DNA of 64,000 bases, from the NCBI GenBank assembly GCA_948470475.1, contig OX419338.1, positions 4,695,266 to 4,759,265 of the forward strand, in the 5' to 3' direction. Positions 25,917 through 37,024 of the stretch are shown here, in pieces. How positions within the stretch are numbered: the first letter of the stretch is position 1; each line of letters opens with the position of its first letter. Source of the DNA: Galaxea fascicularis. Lineage: Eukaryota > Cnidaria > Anthozoa > Scleractinia > Euphylliidae. The notes beneath the pieces are model-generated. The model saw only the letters and a program-made list of their open reading frames with translations, was not told where the DNA came from and did no database searches. The position numbers and the translations under genes are program-made.

Positions 25917-26427
25917 CTTTTTGACTTCATCATTTTGTCTACAAAGATTGAGTTTATCAAGTTTCTGCATTTTACCAGTGCGATGTGGCGAAATTTCGTC
26001 TTGATTCATTCAGTTTTTCAAGTTTATTTTTGGAAATTCTTATGTTGCCGTGTTTGTGAAAGTAAATCATTTTTACTTTCTTTAGGGCAGGTGCCTTTCG
26101 TAAGCTAAGCTTCAACAAAATTATCGCGAGTTTTATCGGTTGACCCGTTATTACTTTTCACTCTGTTAATTCGTTTTGGGGCTGTGACTTCTTACACAAT
26201 AAACGGAAATTCCGTATAGTAGTATAATGATATCATTAATGTCAAATTTGAAGTTGTCAAATTAAGGATTTTTTAGTATTTGTACATATATTTATTTGCT
26301 CTCTTCAGTGTACTTCATCTTTTTTGTCTGAAGTGTTGTAACAAATGCAACAAATTTCGTTCCTCTAAAAAATAAAGGAAATACTTCAAACATTTGCTTT
26401 AAAAACTTTATGGCCTTAATATAAGTG

Positions 26428-26470
26428 ACCGAGGATTTGAACCAGGCACGAACCCAGAAGAACACCAGCT
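26428..26470 (-). mobile_element. family A SINE, 3' part split by a LINE
   Basis: Read on the minus strand it gives AGCTGGTGTTCTTCTGGG and CCTGGTTCAAATCC, the body that follows the tRNA head in the copies at 7041 and 38455. The matching head is 1.8 kb away at 28314-28395, same strand, with the LINE remnant between. Confidence 0.75.
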
Positions 26471-28313
26471 AGATAGATAGATAGTTTACTCTGATCAAAA
26501 TCGTAGCCAAAGGCTGAATTAGATTAATCGGTACAATAATAAAATCTAATAAAATAGTAAGAGAAATATAAGAAAAATATACACATATACCTATATACAC
26601 CTATACATATAGCTAAAAATTTAATCACAATTACTATATATAAATGTGTTTATAAGTCTCTTCGTCTTAGCCAGAGGGACATTAAAATTCCTCTTTCGTC
26701 TTAAATTGAATCCACAAATGTTACGAGGTGGCAAGAGCTCGTGCAATTTATGGTCTGAGTTACAAATGATGGAATCAAAATGCTTAGTTGTGATAGACTG
26801 CCTGTGTCGAGAGAGCGTCTCCAAGTTGGCTTGATGTAATGCGTCGCTATATGGAACAAACGGAAAATAATTCACATGGCGCGCTTCTGTAGCTGTTCTA
26901 GCTCAGCGGATAAGTACGCGGGAAGCGCGTTGTGAAACACCGGACATGCGTATTCCGTTACTGGGCGGATACAGGTCAAGTAAAAGATTAGCAGATCGAT
27001 GGCGGGAATGTTCGCTCTCTTCAGTTGTTTAAGAAAATATAACCGGCTCGTTACTTTTTTACTTATTTCAGCAACATGACAATTCCACTGGAGGTCAGAT
27101 GATATAAAACTTAACAGTGGACACTATCTCTCTTGTAGAGCACCGGACTGCTGTGCGGGAGGTCGGGAGTTCAAGCCCTAGCCGGACCAATACTCAGGGT
27201 CTTTAAATAACTGAGGAGAAAGTGCTACCTTTGTAATGACATCTGCTAGTGTTAGACTTTCTAGTCTTCTCGGTTAAGGACGATAAAATCGGAGGTCCCG
27301 TCTCACAACTCTTCACAAATTGACTCTGTGGGATGTAAAAGAACCATTAGGGACTTAATGAACCCTGGCTGTGACCACCCCTAGTGCTGACCCAGCAGGT
27401 CATGTGTCGGAAAATTCTAATTGGGTTAACATGTCTATACCCTCTTTAAAACAAAGATATCGTGTCGTATCGACAATGGGGCTGATTTAGCGAAATCCGT
27501 AGTTCCTTACACTTTGACTCGTTTAGCTAGACTTGCTTTGGTTAGACTTAGCGATCAGTTCCTCCACATCAGATTGGATACGGCTGTCTTCCTTCTTGTC
27601 AACACACTCTGCAATAGTTGTGTCATTCACGTATTTCCACAGTTCCGTGTTACTGGTGTTGATGTCATCAATCATGAGAATAAACAACCACGGCCCGAGC
27701 TTGGTTCCCTGTGGCACACCTGCCGGTACATTCCTCCATTCAGACGAGCGATCTTCTCCCAACTTGACTCTCTGCGTGCAGTCTGTAAGGAAATCGATGA
27801 TCCAAAACGATACGCCAACCGGCGTGTCCAGGGCCAACAGTTTCCTAGCGAGAAGCACGTGGTCTATCAAGTCGAAAGCCTTCCGGTAATCGAATAAGAC
27901 GACCCTAACGGTGGATCCTGTACCATCCGTGTGTTTGGTCCAGGAGTGCACCATGCCTGCACCATGCCTGGGTGCACCATGCATGCGTTGTTGAGGATTC
28001 TGGGATAGCCCCAAATTGGTTATCTCCGATTTTCTTGAGAATTTAAGGTCGCAAGTGTTCCGCAACAACAAACTCCTCCGCCACCTTAGAGAGAACTGGC
28101 GTTAACGAGATGGGACACAGATGTTTATTTACGTCCTTGATTGGTTTCTGCTTTGGGATCGGCACGGTATCAGCAGATTTCCAAGAACGTGGTGGGCATC
28201 TTTCAGCAAAGGAGCTGTTAATAATATCTGTTACCGTAGAGGAGATCTGCATTTTCCTTTAGCAACCGTGCTGGAATATCGTCGGGTCCGGACGCTTTCC
28301 TAGGGTTGATCGA
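26471..28313 (-). pseudogene. decayed non-LTR retrotransposon (reverse transcriptase)
   Basis: Minus-strand reading gives conserved reverse-transcriptase blocks in order: NPRKASGPDDIPARLLK, then KSADTVPIPKQKP, LFDYRKAFDLIDH, VPQGTKLGPWLF, and the active-site region WKYVNDTTIAE, then after an interruption SSDLQWNCHVAEISKK, PVTEYACPVFHNALP and a C-terminal HKLHELLPPRN. The frame changes repeatedly, an in-frame stop interrupts the C-terminal part, and the YVDD-type motif reads YVND, so it is inactive. The 5' part is missing. The 3' end carries an ATCT tetranucleotide tail. The architecture suits a jockey/CR1-type LINE; the clade is uncertain. It is interrupted by a SINE at about 27112-27445. Confidence 0.85.
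27112..27445 (+). mobile_element. tRNA-derived SINE (family B) inside the LINE
   Basis: The left part is tRNA-like: TCTTGTAGAGCACCGG (A-box region) and GGGAGTTCAAGCCC (B-box region), separated by about 33 bp, followed by a non-tRNA body. LINE coding sequence continues on both sides, which shows it is an insertion. Its ends are approximate. Confidence 0.7.
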
Positions 28314-28395
28314 AGCCAGTGGCCAGAGCGGGATTTGAACCCGGGCCACAGCATTGAAATCCAGCCCCCTAAACCACTCAGCCATCCTGCCTCCA
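28314..28395 (-). mobile_element. family A SINE, tRNA-like head
   Basis: Minus strand: GGAGGCAGGATGGCTGAGTG, GGATTTCAATGCTGTGGCCC and GGGTTCAAATCCCGC, running to CTGGCCACTGGCT where the LINE begins. In unbroken copies CACTGGCT continues directly into GGTGTTCTTCTG, which here is found at 26470. Confidence 0.8.
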
Positions 28396-28399
28396 CACC

Positions 28400-28554
28400 C
28401 TGCCTTCTGCAATGGTCGCAACGATCGCAGTGGTGATAAAAACGAGTTTCCTCGTGTAACACCACTTCGTTAAACTGGTCTCGCTCGGACTTGTTGCGCC
28501 TGTTGCACATATGTTTCAGCTAAAAGTTTCAACGTGTAACAACTAACGTCTTAA
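28400..28554. mobile_element. half copy of the TTAA-flanked MITE
   Basis: Matches the 25104-25455 element: TTCTGCAATGGTCGCAACG, GTGTAACACCACTTCG, TGGTCTCGCTCGG and GTTTCAACGTGTAACA, ending next to TTAA (28551-28554). The other half is missing, replaced by the SINE head. Confidence 0.65.
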
Positions 28555-28634
28555 TGGTATGCGGTAACCTTAGAAACGGTAGACCTCCGTCTTCAAATCT
28601 CCACTTCGGTCGAACGTTGTCGGGGAGTTAATAA

Positions 28635-28735
28635 TAGAGAGCTTAAGCAACGACGACGACGACGGCAACGAGAACGTCATTTCAAAATATGACTTCTCGT
28701 TTTCCTAACTTTTTCTGATTATTCCAATTTGCTGG
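28635..28735. mobile_element. partial copy of the AGGGAGCTTAAGCAA MITE
   Basis: Starts AGAGAGCTTAAGCAACGACG and continues with GAACGTCATTTCAAAATA and TTCTCGTTTT as in 6291-6658. No right end is found. Confidence 0.6.
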
Positions 28736-28761
28736 CGGAAGACTAATCGAATTAAAAACCA

Positions 28762-28971
28762 CCCTTGTTACAGTGCTACGCGCCTTACCGTGGCCACCCA
28801 ACAAACTTTTTTACGAATTTAATTGAGAGACACGCCGCCGGCCGTAGAAAGTTTAAACACGCAACAACCAAATGGAGGCGTCTCTGTATATCAAATTCGC
28901 GTAACCTGATTGGCTGACTTGTAAAAATGTTTGTTGGGTGGCCACGGTAGGGCGCGTTGCAGTGCAAAGGG
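28762..28971. mobile_element. MITE with GTGGCCACCCAACAAAC arms
   Basis: The left arm (CCTTGTTACAGTGCTACGCG, then GTGGCCACCCAACAAAC) pairs with the right arm (GTTTGTTGGGTGGCCAC, then GCGCGTTGCAGTGCAAAGG). The 210-bp element ends 22 bp before the giant inverted repeat. Confidence 0.8.
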
Positions 28972-30929
28972 ATTAAAGGACGGAGCCGACGTTTTAAGAG
29001 CCGATGTCGGAATTTATCGAGAATCTCAAATCAGTTCCAAAAAATCGGATTTTTGCTAATATCACCCAAACAACCCTTTGAGTGAATTATTTCAAGAAAT
29101 GGTATTAAGAAATCCCCAAGCGCTTTACATTTTCAGAAATTTAGAAAAGTTCAAAAATTCGCAACAAATACAATTTTTATTCATGAAATTAGTCTAAATT
29201 TCCAACAATTTTAAGAAAACATTACGGACGCGCAAAAGCTCCTATCAACTTCATCTTCCTCACATGTTTAGAAGACTTCCAAGGCTTTAAGACTGTGTAA
29301 AAAGATTCAGAAAAATGATTTTAACAATATAGTTTCTGGCCTTCCTTGCGTACCCTCTCCTCACATGTCGTTTCGAACGTGAAAATAATGCCCAACTTTA
29401 CCCGCCCAAAATCGATCCTGGTATTTTACAAATTGAAAAAACAATTATACTACATAAAAGAAAGGAAATTGTTTTTGTAAGATCTGACGTTTAAGCTCTG
29501 CCAATTAAAACGCTGGCGTGTAATAAAATTTTAACTGGAGCCACTCGGACGCCGTACGCAGCAGAAAGTGAAAGTAGACAAAGCGAAAACAAATGTAAAC
29601 AAAGGGAAGTAAATCGCACGAAAATCATTTCTATCCCATAGAATCACATGAAATTGACAATAATATCTTATTCCAATAAGTCTCTCTAGCTGACAAGCGA
29701 ATTAAGCAATGTTTTCTGTCGAATAATCAGAAAAAATCTTGAAAGAGCAATCGAAAGTAAAAGGTCACGCAATCGGCCAGGTCACAGTGACACCTGTTGG
29801 GTAACGCACGTTCTTTTATGTATCACTGTAAAACGTAGAATAGATCATTTCAGGTCCAACAGCCTCCAAAACGACTTTCAAAATTTCTCCAAGAAGCTAT
29901 TAGAGCTTTTCTGAATAAAACTAAAAAATGAAGGTTATTTGATGACCCTTCTACGGAATATTCTGTGTGTGCTATTTAATACGCTGCAGGCTATCAACGG
30001 AACGGAAGAGATATTGTACTCTGAAAAACAATTGCTAGTGTTCAAGCCCAAAAGGTATCAACATACAAATGAATCATATCAACAGGACTTTAACTTTGAT
30101 AATCAGCATAGTGCCAATAACTACAATGATGCATTCCTCGCTGAAAGGCTTTTGAAGTAAGAATGGTTTTCAGCTGACACTTGCAGTTTGTCCTGGATAT
30201 TTAGACAGTGACCACTCGGTGTTTATTGATTTTGTCGTGAGGTAAGGCTCTGCAGCTTGCTTGTATAAATTTGGCTTGTAAATCGTATAAATCGACTTTA
30301 GCGAGTTACTAGAAATTCAATAGACGGCATAGATGTACATCGGTAATTCTACTTGCGGTATTAGCCAGGAATGCCCTGGTCAATCTGAATGTTCATCTCT
30401 CGCAAAATGCAAACGAGACATTACGAGACATCTTGAGGTGTGTGGCATAAGTAAAGATCCATCATTACTGCTCGTGCAGGTAACGGACGATGTTTAATTT
30501 GTTTGCAGCTACTTTTAGGTAGTGCTGGCTTCGCTCCCTTACAATCGTTTTTCCCGATTAGTAGTTTCTTCTTTGGATGCATCCCATGAGCTTTTAATCA
30601 TGTCCCTGTCACTAGGCATACTGTAGTATTGCTGTACAATACTAAACAGGCTTTAACCTAACACACACAATCAATCAGGGCTTTGTTTGTGTGCACAGTA
30701 CGTATTTGCCACTGATTATGATTATTGTCCTTAATCGACGGGACAACGGTGCGACGGTGTATCCCCCCACCCTAAACGAGCTGCGGAAGTTTGCCTCCTG
30801 GCTCCACCTAGTATAAACCGATGGACCAAACAAGAATTTAAAACTAGCTGGCGTAGATTGAAGTAGTACTATGTGCTGCTAGTTGTCAAGTGGTCCATCC
30901 AAAGTGAAGAACAGTCACTAATAAATACA

Positions 30930-31165
30930 AAGTAAGCCAGAACTTAAATTGGAATTTGGACTGAAACACTGCGTAAAAATTGCGTCACCAAAGATTTCAC
31001 TAAAATCATGTAGGTCAAGACCTTTCCTTGTGTTGTGGTTCTGAAAGGAGCTGTTTTGTATGGCTCTAAAGAGACAACCGTACCAAATTGCGCGCCAGAG
31101 GCATTCGAGCGGTCCGACGCCCTCCCCCTATTCAAAATCCTGGCTAGCGGACAAACAACTTGTGC
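30930..31165. repeat. dispersed repeat in palindrome loop, copy 1
   Basis: Shares with 37990-38215 the order AACTGAACACTG-like, TAAAACCA..AGGTCAAGAC, TTGTGTTGTGGTTCTG, GGCTCTAAAGAGA and TTCAAAATCCTGGC. Both are in the same orientation and well diverged. Class unknown. Confidence 0.5.
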
Positions 31166-31389
31166 CAAAGTGTCGGGGAGGAGACCAATTATGTTATCTT
31201 TAGTCTTTTCTCGCTCACTTTCTTGAGTTTCTTTATAACGTTTTGAAGATTAATTGAAAACCAGTAAAAGCAGAACGTCTTTTGATCAGCACTGCTATAG
31301 CTTGTTTCGAAACGTATTTTCTATTCCGATTATAAGCCCTCTCGGATATAGGGGTCATTTATTTTTGTCCAGGTAAATGGTCCATGTAA

Positions 31390-31848
31390 TCATTCTTATT
31401 TTAACCTCTCTACAACGGTCATCTTTCCACAACGGCAACGGTCACTAAAGCGCGTCGCTGCTGCAAAAGTAAACCTCTCGACAACGGCCAGTTAATTAAG
31501 GACAGTGTAACTGCACAAATTTCCATTGTAAATGGTCATGTTGACTGGAGGAACAAAGTCAGAAATGAACTACTCGAGGTAACTGACGAAGCGACGAAGA
31601 CATCACTGCTGCGTAAGACGAAGCATATGCAAACTGATGTAGTTACTGTTCCCTTGTTTTGTTTTATTAACATTTTTGGTCTTTTATGTACTGATATGTA
31701 TCACGATTGTGTTACTTATCTATATGCTACAACTATCACCATTTTTTAAAAATATAAATGTCCTCACCCCTACCTCCCTATAACGGCCACCTCTCCACAA
31801 CGGCAACTCTGTCCCCAACGTGGCCGTTAAGGAGAGGTTTGACTCTAA
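31390..31848. mobile_element. Tigger-like element with ACGGCC-rich ends, in loop
   Basis: Left: AACCTCTCTACAACGG; right: CCGTTAAGGAGAGGTTTGAC, imperfect inverted repeats with internal CCTCTCGACAACGGCCAGTT and CACCTCTCCACAACGG words. The AGTCAAACCTCTCC-type end resembles pogo/Tigger termini. No transposase. Confidence 0.5.
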
Positions 31849-33023
31849 TTGTTGTTGGGTCGCCTTACACTCAGTAGTACAGTCACTGTGTAAATATCCA
31901 GGACAAACTTCAAGTGTCAGCTGAACACTATTCTTACTTCAAAAACTTTTCAGCGAGGAATGCATGTAGTTATTGGGACTATGCTGATTATCAAGGTTAA
32001 AGTCCTGTTGATATGATTCATTTGTATGTTGATACCTTTTGAGATTGAACACAGAATATTCCGTAGAAGGGTCATCAAATAACCTTCATTTTTTAGTTTT
32101 ATTCAGAAAAGCTCTAATAGCTTCTTGGAGAAATTTTGAAAGTCGTTTTGGAGGCTGTTGGACCTGAAATGATCTATTCTACGTTTTACAGTGATACATA
32201 AAAGAACGTGCGTTACCCAACAGGTGTCACTGTGACCTGGCCGATTGCGTGACCTTTTACTTTCGATTGCTCTTTCAAGATTTTTTCTGATTATTCGACA
32301 GAAAACATTGCTTAATTCGCTTGTCAGCTAGAGAGACTTATTGGAATAAGATATTATTGTCAATTTCATGTGATTCTATGGGATAGAAATGATTTTCGTG
32401 CGATTTACTTCCCTTTGTTTACATTTGTTTTCGCTTTGTCTACTTTCACTTTCTGCTGCGTACGGCGTCCGAGTGGCTCCAGTTAAAATTTTATTACACG
32501 CCAGCGTTTTAATTGGCAGAGCTTAAACGTCAGATCTTACAAAAACAATTTCCTTTCTTTTATGTAGTATAATTGTTTTTTCAATTTGTAAAATACCAGG
32601 ATCGATTTTGGGCGGGTAAAGTTGGGCATTATTTTCACGTTCGAAACGACATGTGAGGAGAGGGTACGCAAGGAAGGCCAGAAACTATATTGTTAAAATC
32701 ATTTTTCTGAATCTTTTTACACAGTCTTAAAGCCTTGGAAGTCTTCTAAACATGTGAGGAAGATGAAGTTGATAGGAGCTTTTGCGCGTCCGTAATGTTT
32801 TCTTAAAATTGTTGGAAATTTAGACTAATTTCATGAATAAAAATTGTATTTGTTGCGAATTTTCGAACTTTTCTAAATTTCTGAAAATGTAAAGCGCTTG
32901 GGGATTTCTTAATACCATTTCTTGAAATAATTCACTCAAAGGGTTGTTTGGGTGATATTAGCAAAAATCCGATTTTTTGGAACTGATTTGAGATTCTCGA
33001 TAAATTCCGACATCCGCTCTTAA

Positions 33024-35081
33024 GCGCGCATGACACTTAAGTAAGTAATTTTATTTATCCACATATCGCATATGAGCTAGCCAGGGCTCGTTTAAATGCA
33101 AATGTGCCAAAGACCAGCAACACTAGGGCCACACGTGAAGAAGCAACGGATGAACGGACAAAACCTGGACATAGATATCCGAGTTGATTTGTGAAAACGT
33201 GTCCGAAGCAAAAAGCCTTGTTTCAGGTAGTAACCAATATATAGGCTAGGAGTGCAAATCGTGCTGTTTTTATCTTCTCTCCGTTTCAACAATTCGGTGA
33301 CTTTAGATGCTTCGGTGCGGTTAGCGGGCCCGTGGGTATTAAAACTGAATGTCGCGTTTTGGCCTGATTTTGCTCAAAACCCTACAAATTTTCGATAGGC
33401 ACCTTTTCGCAAATCCACGCAGTGTAGCTGGATTTGCGATAAGGTACCTATCGAACATTGCAGCTATTCGACTGGAATCGACCGGACATTTTTTCGTGTG
33501 ACAAGCCCGACAACCATACCAAAGCAGTCAAAGGAAAGGAAATAGAGATAAGAGAAACTGATTCCCGTGTAAGCACGGTATTTTAAATAATAAATTTATC
33601 ACATTTCCAGCTCACAAACCTGGGATAATTGTCCACTCGGAAGCTGAATAAAACTAGAGACAACTTTTAGTCATCTATTGGTTTAATTCAATACATTCCA
33701 TCAATATTTACAGATGTATCACGGCTGCAAAGTTATTTCTCTAAGTTGCACCTCTGACATTAATCGATACACCGGATACAGTAATGAATGCAGTCGACTT
33801 TTTGAAGACACAAAGTAGCTAACAAACAACCGAGTCAAAGAACAGTCTTCGCTGGCCGGGATAGTGAGAGTTTCTATGTACATATACACAACAGACTCAG
33901 TTACGGATGATTAACCTTTTGCATACTAACAGTAGCATTTTAGATAATCATGGTCAGAATCAGTAACTAAACCTGAAAACACAAAATTAATAATAAATAG
34001 ATCTTAAACTAACAAATTGACCCTCAGAACTAAAACAAGTGACTGAACTTGACTAACGAAGTTCTGTAGACCTGTTTTAAGTACTTACTGTAAAACTACC
34101 CAAATTAATGGGGGTGGAGAAAAAACCAAGGGGTATTGTACGAAATGTTATGTTTACTACATATATTTACAATAAGTTAATAGGACTGGAAAGCATTCAA
34201 GGGGATAATAATGACTTTATCAGCTGTCTTGGGCCATATACTGAGCTGATTTTAGTGAAATACAGTTCTGTTTTAGCTTCCTCCTAGACAGCAACAGTTC
34301 CATATCGTCTCACATTCAAACAATCGCAAACGTGATTACCTCGATTCCTTTAACTCAGTAGATATCCACTTGGAAAGATTCGTTAACTTAACAGCGACTC
34401 GGCCCTTCACACATCCCTTTTGTGTTAGGAGAAAAAAGATGACAGTTTTGACAATTTAACCGCATATCCACCGGCCAAACCCTGGCGTGGTAGCTCTTAT
34501 TATGGCAAGTCCACATTTTTGTTACTAAATACTACTTTACCAATGCGAATAAAATGGAAAATGCGGTCATGTAAAAAGTAGAAACGTGTAAAAATGAAAT
34601 AATGATCAATAATAGGTGGACACAAAGTAGAGAATTTCACTGAACTTTACGGCGTGTGAAACTAATGAGTAACTACGACAGGAAGTTACAGGAACTGTCC
34701 TGACAAGCTATCTTCTTTCACGAGCAAAACTATTGTAGGAGTGTGTAATAGGAATTCCTCTCATACAGTGCACAAGTTTACTGTTTCGGTCGCTATATTC
34801 CTGCAGATCTCAAATATTCGATCGCAAAATGCCTAAACACAAAACGTTTTCAATTAACCCACACCAAGGAACCTAACAAATTATGTTCAACGACACAACA
34901 CATTTCACGATCAGTTCAAACTAGCAATAAAACCTACTGTAATCAAATTTACCAGTCAGACTTTTTTTTTGGTTGCCAGCTTAGAGGTAAGTCCCCTGCA
35001 CGGATTCTGTTTTATAAAAGACTGAAAAATTCATGCAGTTGTTACCTGAATAAAATCAAACTGTCCTTTGAGTTTACATAG
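33024..35081. other. no gene; probable ZGLP1 3' flank
   Basis: AT-rich, no supported coding region. Contains the hairpin at 33391-33455. The part nearest 35081 is presumably the ZGLP1 3' UTR; I found no clear minus-strand AATAAA close to the stop. Confidence 0.5.
33391..33455. repeat. 65-bp hairpin
   Basis: Arms TTCGATAGGCACCTTTTCGC and the complement of the partner (GCGATAAGGTACCTATCGAA) continue as AAATCCA/TGGATTT around an 11-base loop. Only a couple of mismatches. Could be a tiny MITE or a structured RNA element. Confidence 0.7.
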
Positions 35082-36684
35082 TTACTCACTACTACTAAAA
35101 GGGTTTCCTTTGCGACCAAGAGAGATTTTGTAAGTGTGACCACAACTCGTACAACACGGTAAAGCCTTCTCCTCTTTCTTGGGAATATACCAACACCGCA
35201 CACATCGAATCCTGTACTTTTTGTACCTGATTCCGCAAGCATTGCATAAATGAGTGCCATCTTCCGCATCGCGCCACAAGGGAGTTTTGAAAGTTCCACA
35301 CGAAGCGCATTCTTTCTCCACTTGAATGGGCATCATTACTCCCAGATCCACATCAGAAGAGCCCCTGTCGTTAAACAATGAATCTGGAGAGCTTTGGAGC
35401 TTGAGAATGGAAGGATTCAGACCCGGAGAAACAAGCCTCCGTCTTGATGTCTTGCAATCGAACTCAAGGTTCGAACAACGCCGTTTCTTCTTGGACGTGA
35501 AACAACAATCGATCACCAGTTGTGCTTCGGAGCGGTTTTTCATTCCGCGTTTTCCTTTCTTGAGAGTGGTTTTCATGTGAAGTGTTACGCCTCTGAAACT
35601 TGGATCGCACGGATTAACACTTTTCACGGGCTTGAGTGGCTTTCTGGGACTCACTCGCTTCGCAAGAGTTTTCTTTGGTGTCTTCAGTAGCACTGATTTG
35701 GTCTCGGCATCAAAGACGTCATTGGATGTTTGGCTTGATCCTGTGCTGTCATCACTGCTACTAAAGGTGCAAAACAAGAACATTTGTACAAACCGAACTA
35801 AATTTGCTAGGCTAAAATTAGGGCATCTTGCTGACATTAACGAGAAAAAAAATGTAATAGCCACTTTCATATTAAAAATGTACGTATTTCGTGTGTCCTA
35901 TAATAGTCTATTGATTGACAGAAAGTAATTTTAGCTCAATTACACTGACAAGAAAATAAACAAACTTTAAGCTGGTCCCCTCGGCAGGCAAATTTGAGAG
36001 CTGTTGTTTTTTTCACCTTATACATATGATCAAATTTTAGCAAGACTTGCAATTACGTCCTATTGTCACGGGAAGAAAGGAATGCTTCATTCCGATGCTC
36101 TTTCCCATTCAAATGCAAATAGTCACAATGGTTCCAATTTGGTTCTCCGTGAAAAAAAAAAAAGTTGTCGCAAAAAGAAAGTTATTTGTGGTTCATATTG
36201 ATTCGGCTGTGTTTATATCTCATCTTTCAGCTGAAAGAAACGAGTGAGAAATTTATCTCTCGTTTTTAAGCAAGACCGCTCGTTTCAGACAGGCTAATCA
36301 ACTGCGAACAAACTCGATCTCCCAAAATTTGGAATGGCAAGTCAGACTCGGGAGGCGAAATAAACATAGTCTTTGGACCACGGACAGTTACACAACGCAG
36401 GAGCAACAGTTAAAATTTTCATGCCCTGAAGATAAAAGTAACTACCTGGAAAAAGCAAATGCCGTGTTCGAAAACATGTCATCGTCGTTAGAAGCAGCCG
36501 TGGAATCTGAAGAAAAGCTACTGCTCGGCTCGCGGTTACGATTCTTCTCGTTCATCAGTGAAATGGGATCATACTTGGTTGCTGTCATGTTAGGAAAAAA
36601 TCCTTCGTACCTCCGAAGATCAGCCATGGATTTGGGAACACCGTTCGATGGATAAATCAAATGTTTTTCGAAGAAAGAAGTCAT
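35082..36684 (-). CDS. ZGLP1: GATA-type zinc finger protein, ZGLP1-like
   Basis: Two-exon minus-strand model: 36684-36446 and 35760-35082, 305 aa, split Ser codon, canonical splice sites. The GATA finger at residues 231-255 is C-x2-C-x17-C-x2-C and contains TPLWRDAEDGTHLCNACG. It is followed directly by YKKY and a second cysteine set (RCVRCWYIP..., C-x2-C-x13-C-x2-C, about 266-286). That pairing, with WRDAEDG and a degenerate second finger, is the ZGLP1 signature and differs from classical GATA1-6 and from MTA/ARID-type fingers. The N-terminal two thirds are low complexity, with Ser-rich (SSSFSSD) and basic Lys/Arg patches and no other domain. Mouse ZGLP1 is known to drive the oogenic programme in germ cells and is nuclear. 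Human ZGLP1 is about 271 aa. The frame stays open upstream to an ATG at 36825; the ATG at 36684 (MTSFFEKHLIYP) is preferred, but a longer N-terminus is possible. Confidence 0.85.
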
Positions 36685-37024
36685 GTTTTCGGGAGAGCTG
36701 CTGTTCGTACAAAAGATCGCAGTGAACTGCAGACCGACGTGCAACCAAACAAGTTTGAGTTCCGCGCCAGGTATCTCTCCACCAATCAGATTGCAGCTGT
36801 GTGGCGGGCGTTTGTGCAAGTGCACGGCGGCCCGCCGAGAATTTTCCCTCCTCTTTTTTCACGAGCTTTTCACACAACCCAAGGCGAATCAGATCACATT
36901 CTCAAATAATGCCTTTTGTTGCATCTTTCGTTGTTGATGTTGAAAAATAAACATCGTAAACAAACAGACACTGTCCTCATACAACCCCAGATTATTATTG
37001 CGTCTCCAGTGGGGTAGGGAAAGA

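Larger units (their letters stand above)
28994..33023. mobile_element. 4-kb giant inverted repeat, TTAA-bounded, probable non-autonomous DNA transposon
   Basis: Left arm 28994-30212 and right arm 31882-33023 are reverse complements. By reading them against each other, the outer 974 bp (28994-29967 versus 32050-33023) are the same length and differ at only two positions I could find. The inner 163/159 bp are about 90% alike, and the right arm lacks 73 bp present in the left at 29968-30040, between short GTG repeats. The outer edges are TTAA followed by GAGC on both sides and the flanks beyond are unrelated, so TTAA is a credible target duplication, as for piggyBac/Kolobok. The loop (30213-31881) has no transposase-like frame. 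A 73-aa open frame at 29939-30160 spans the left arm; I do not recognise it, and the right arm's deletion breaks it. Confidence 0.8.

Noticed and set aside
29939..30160. protein-coding gene inside the palindrome
   Set aside because: The frame is unrecognised, and the homologous right arm has a 73-bp deletion that breaks it.
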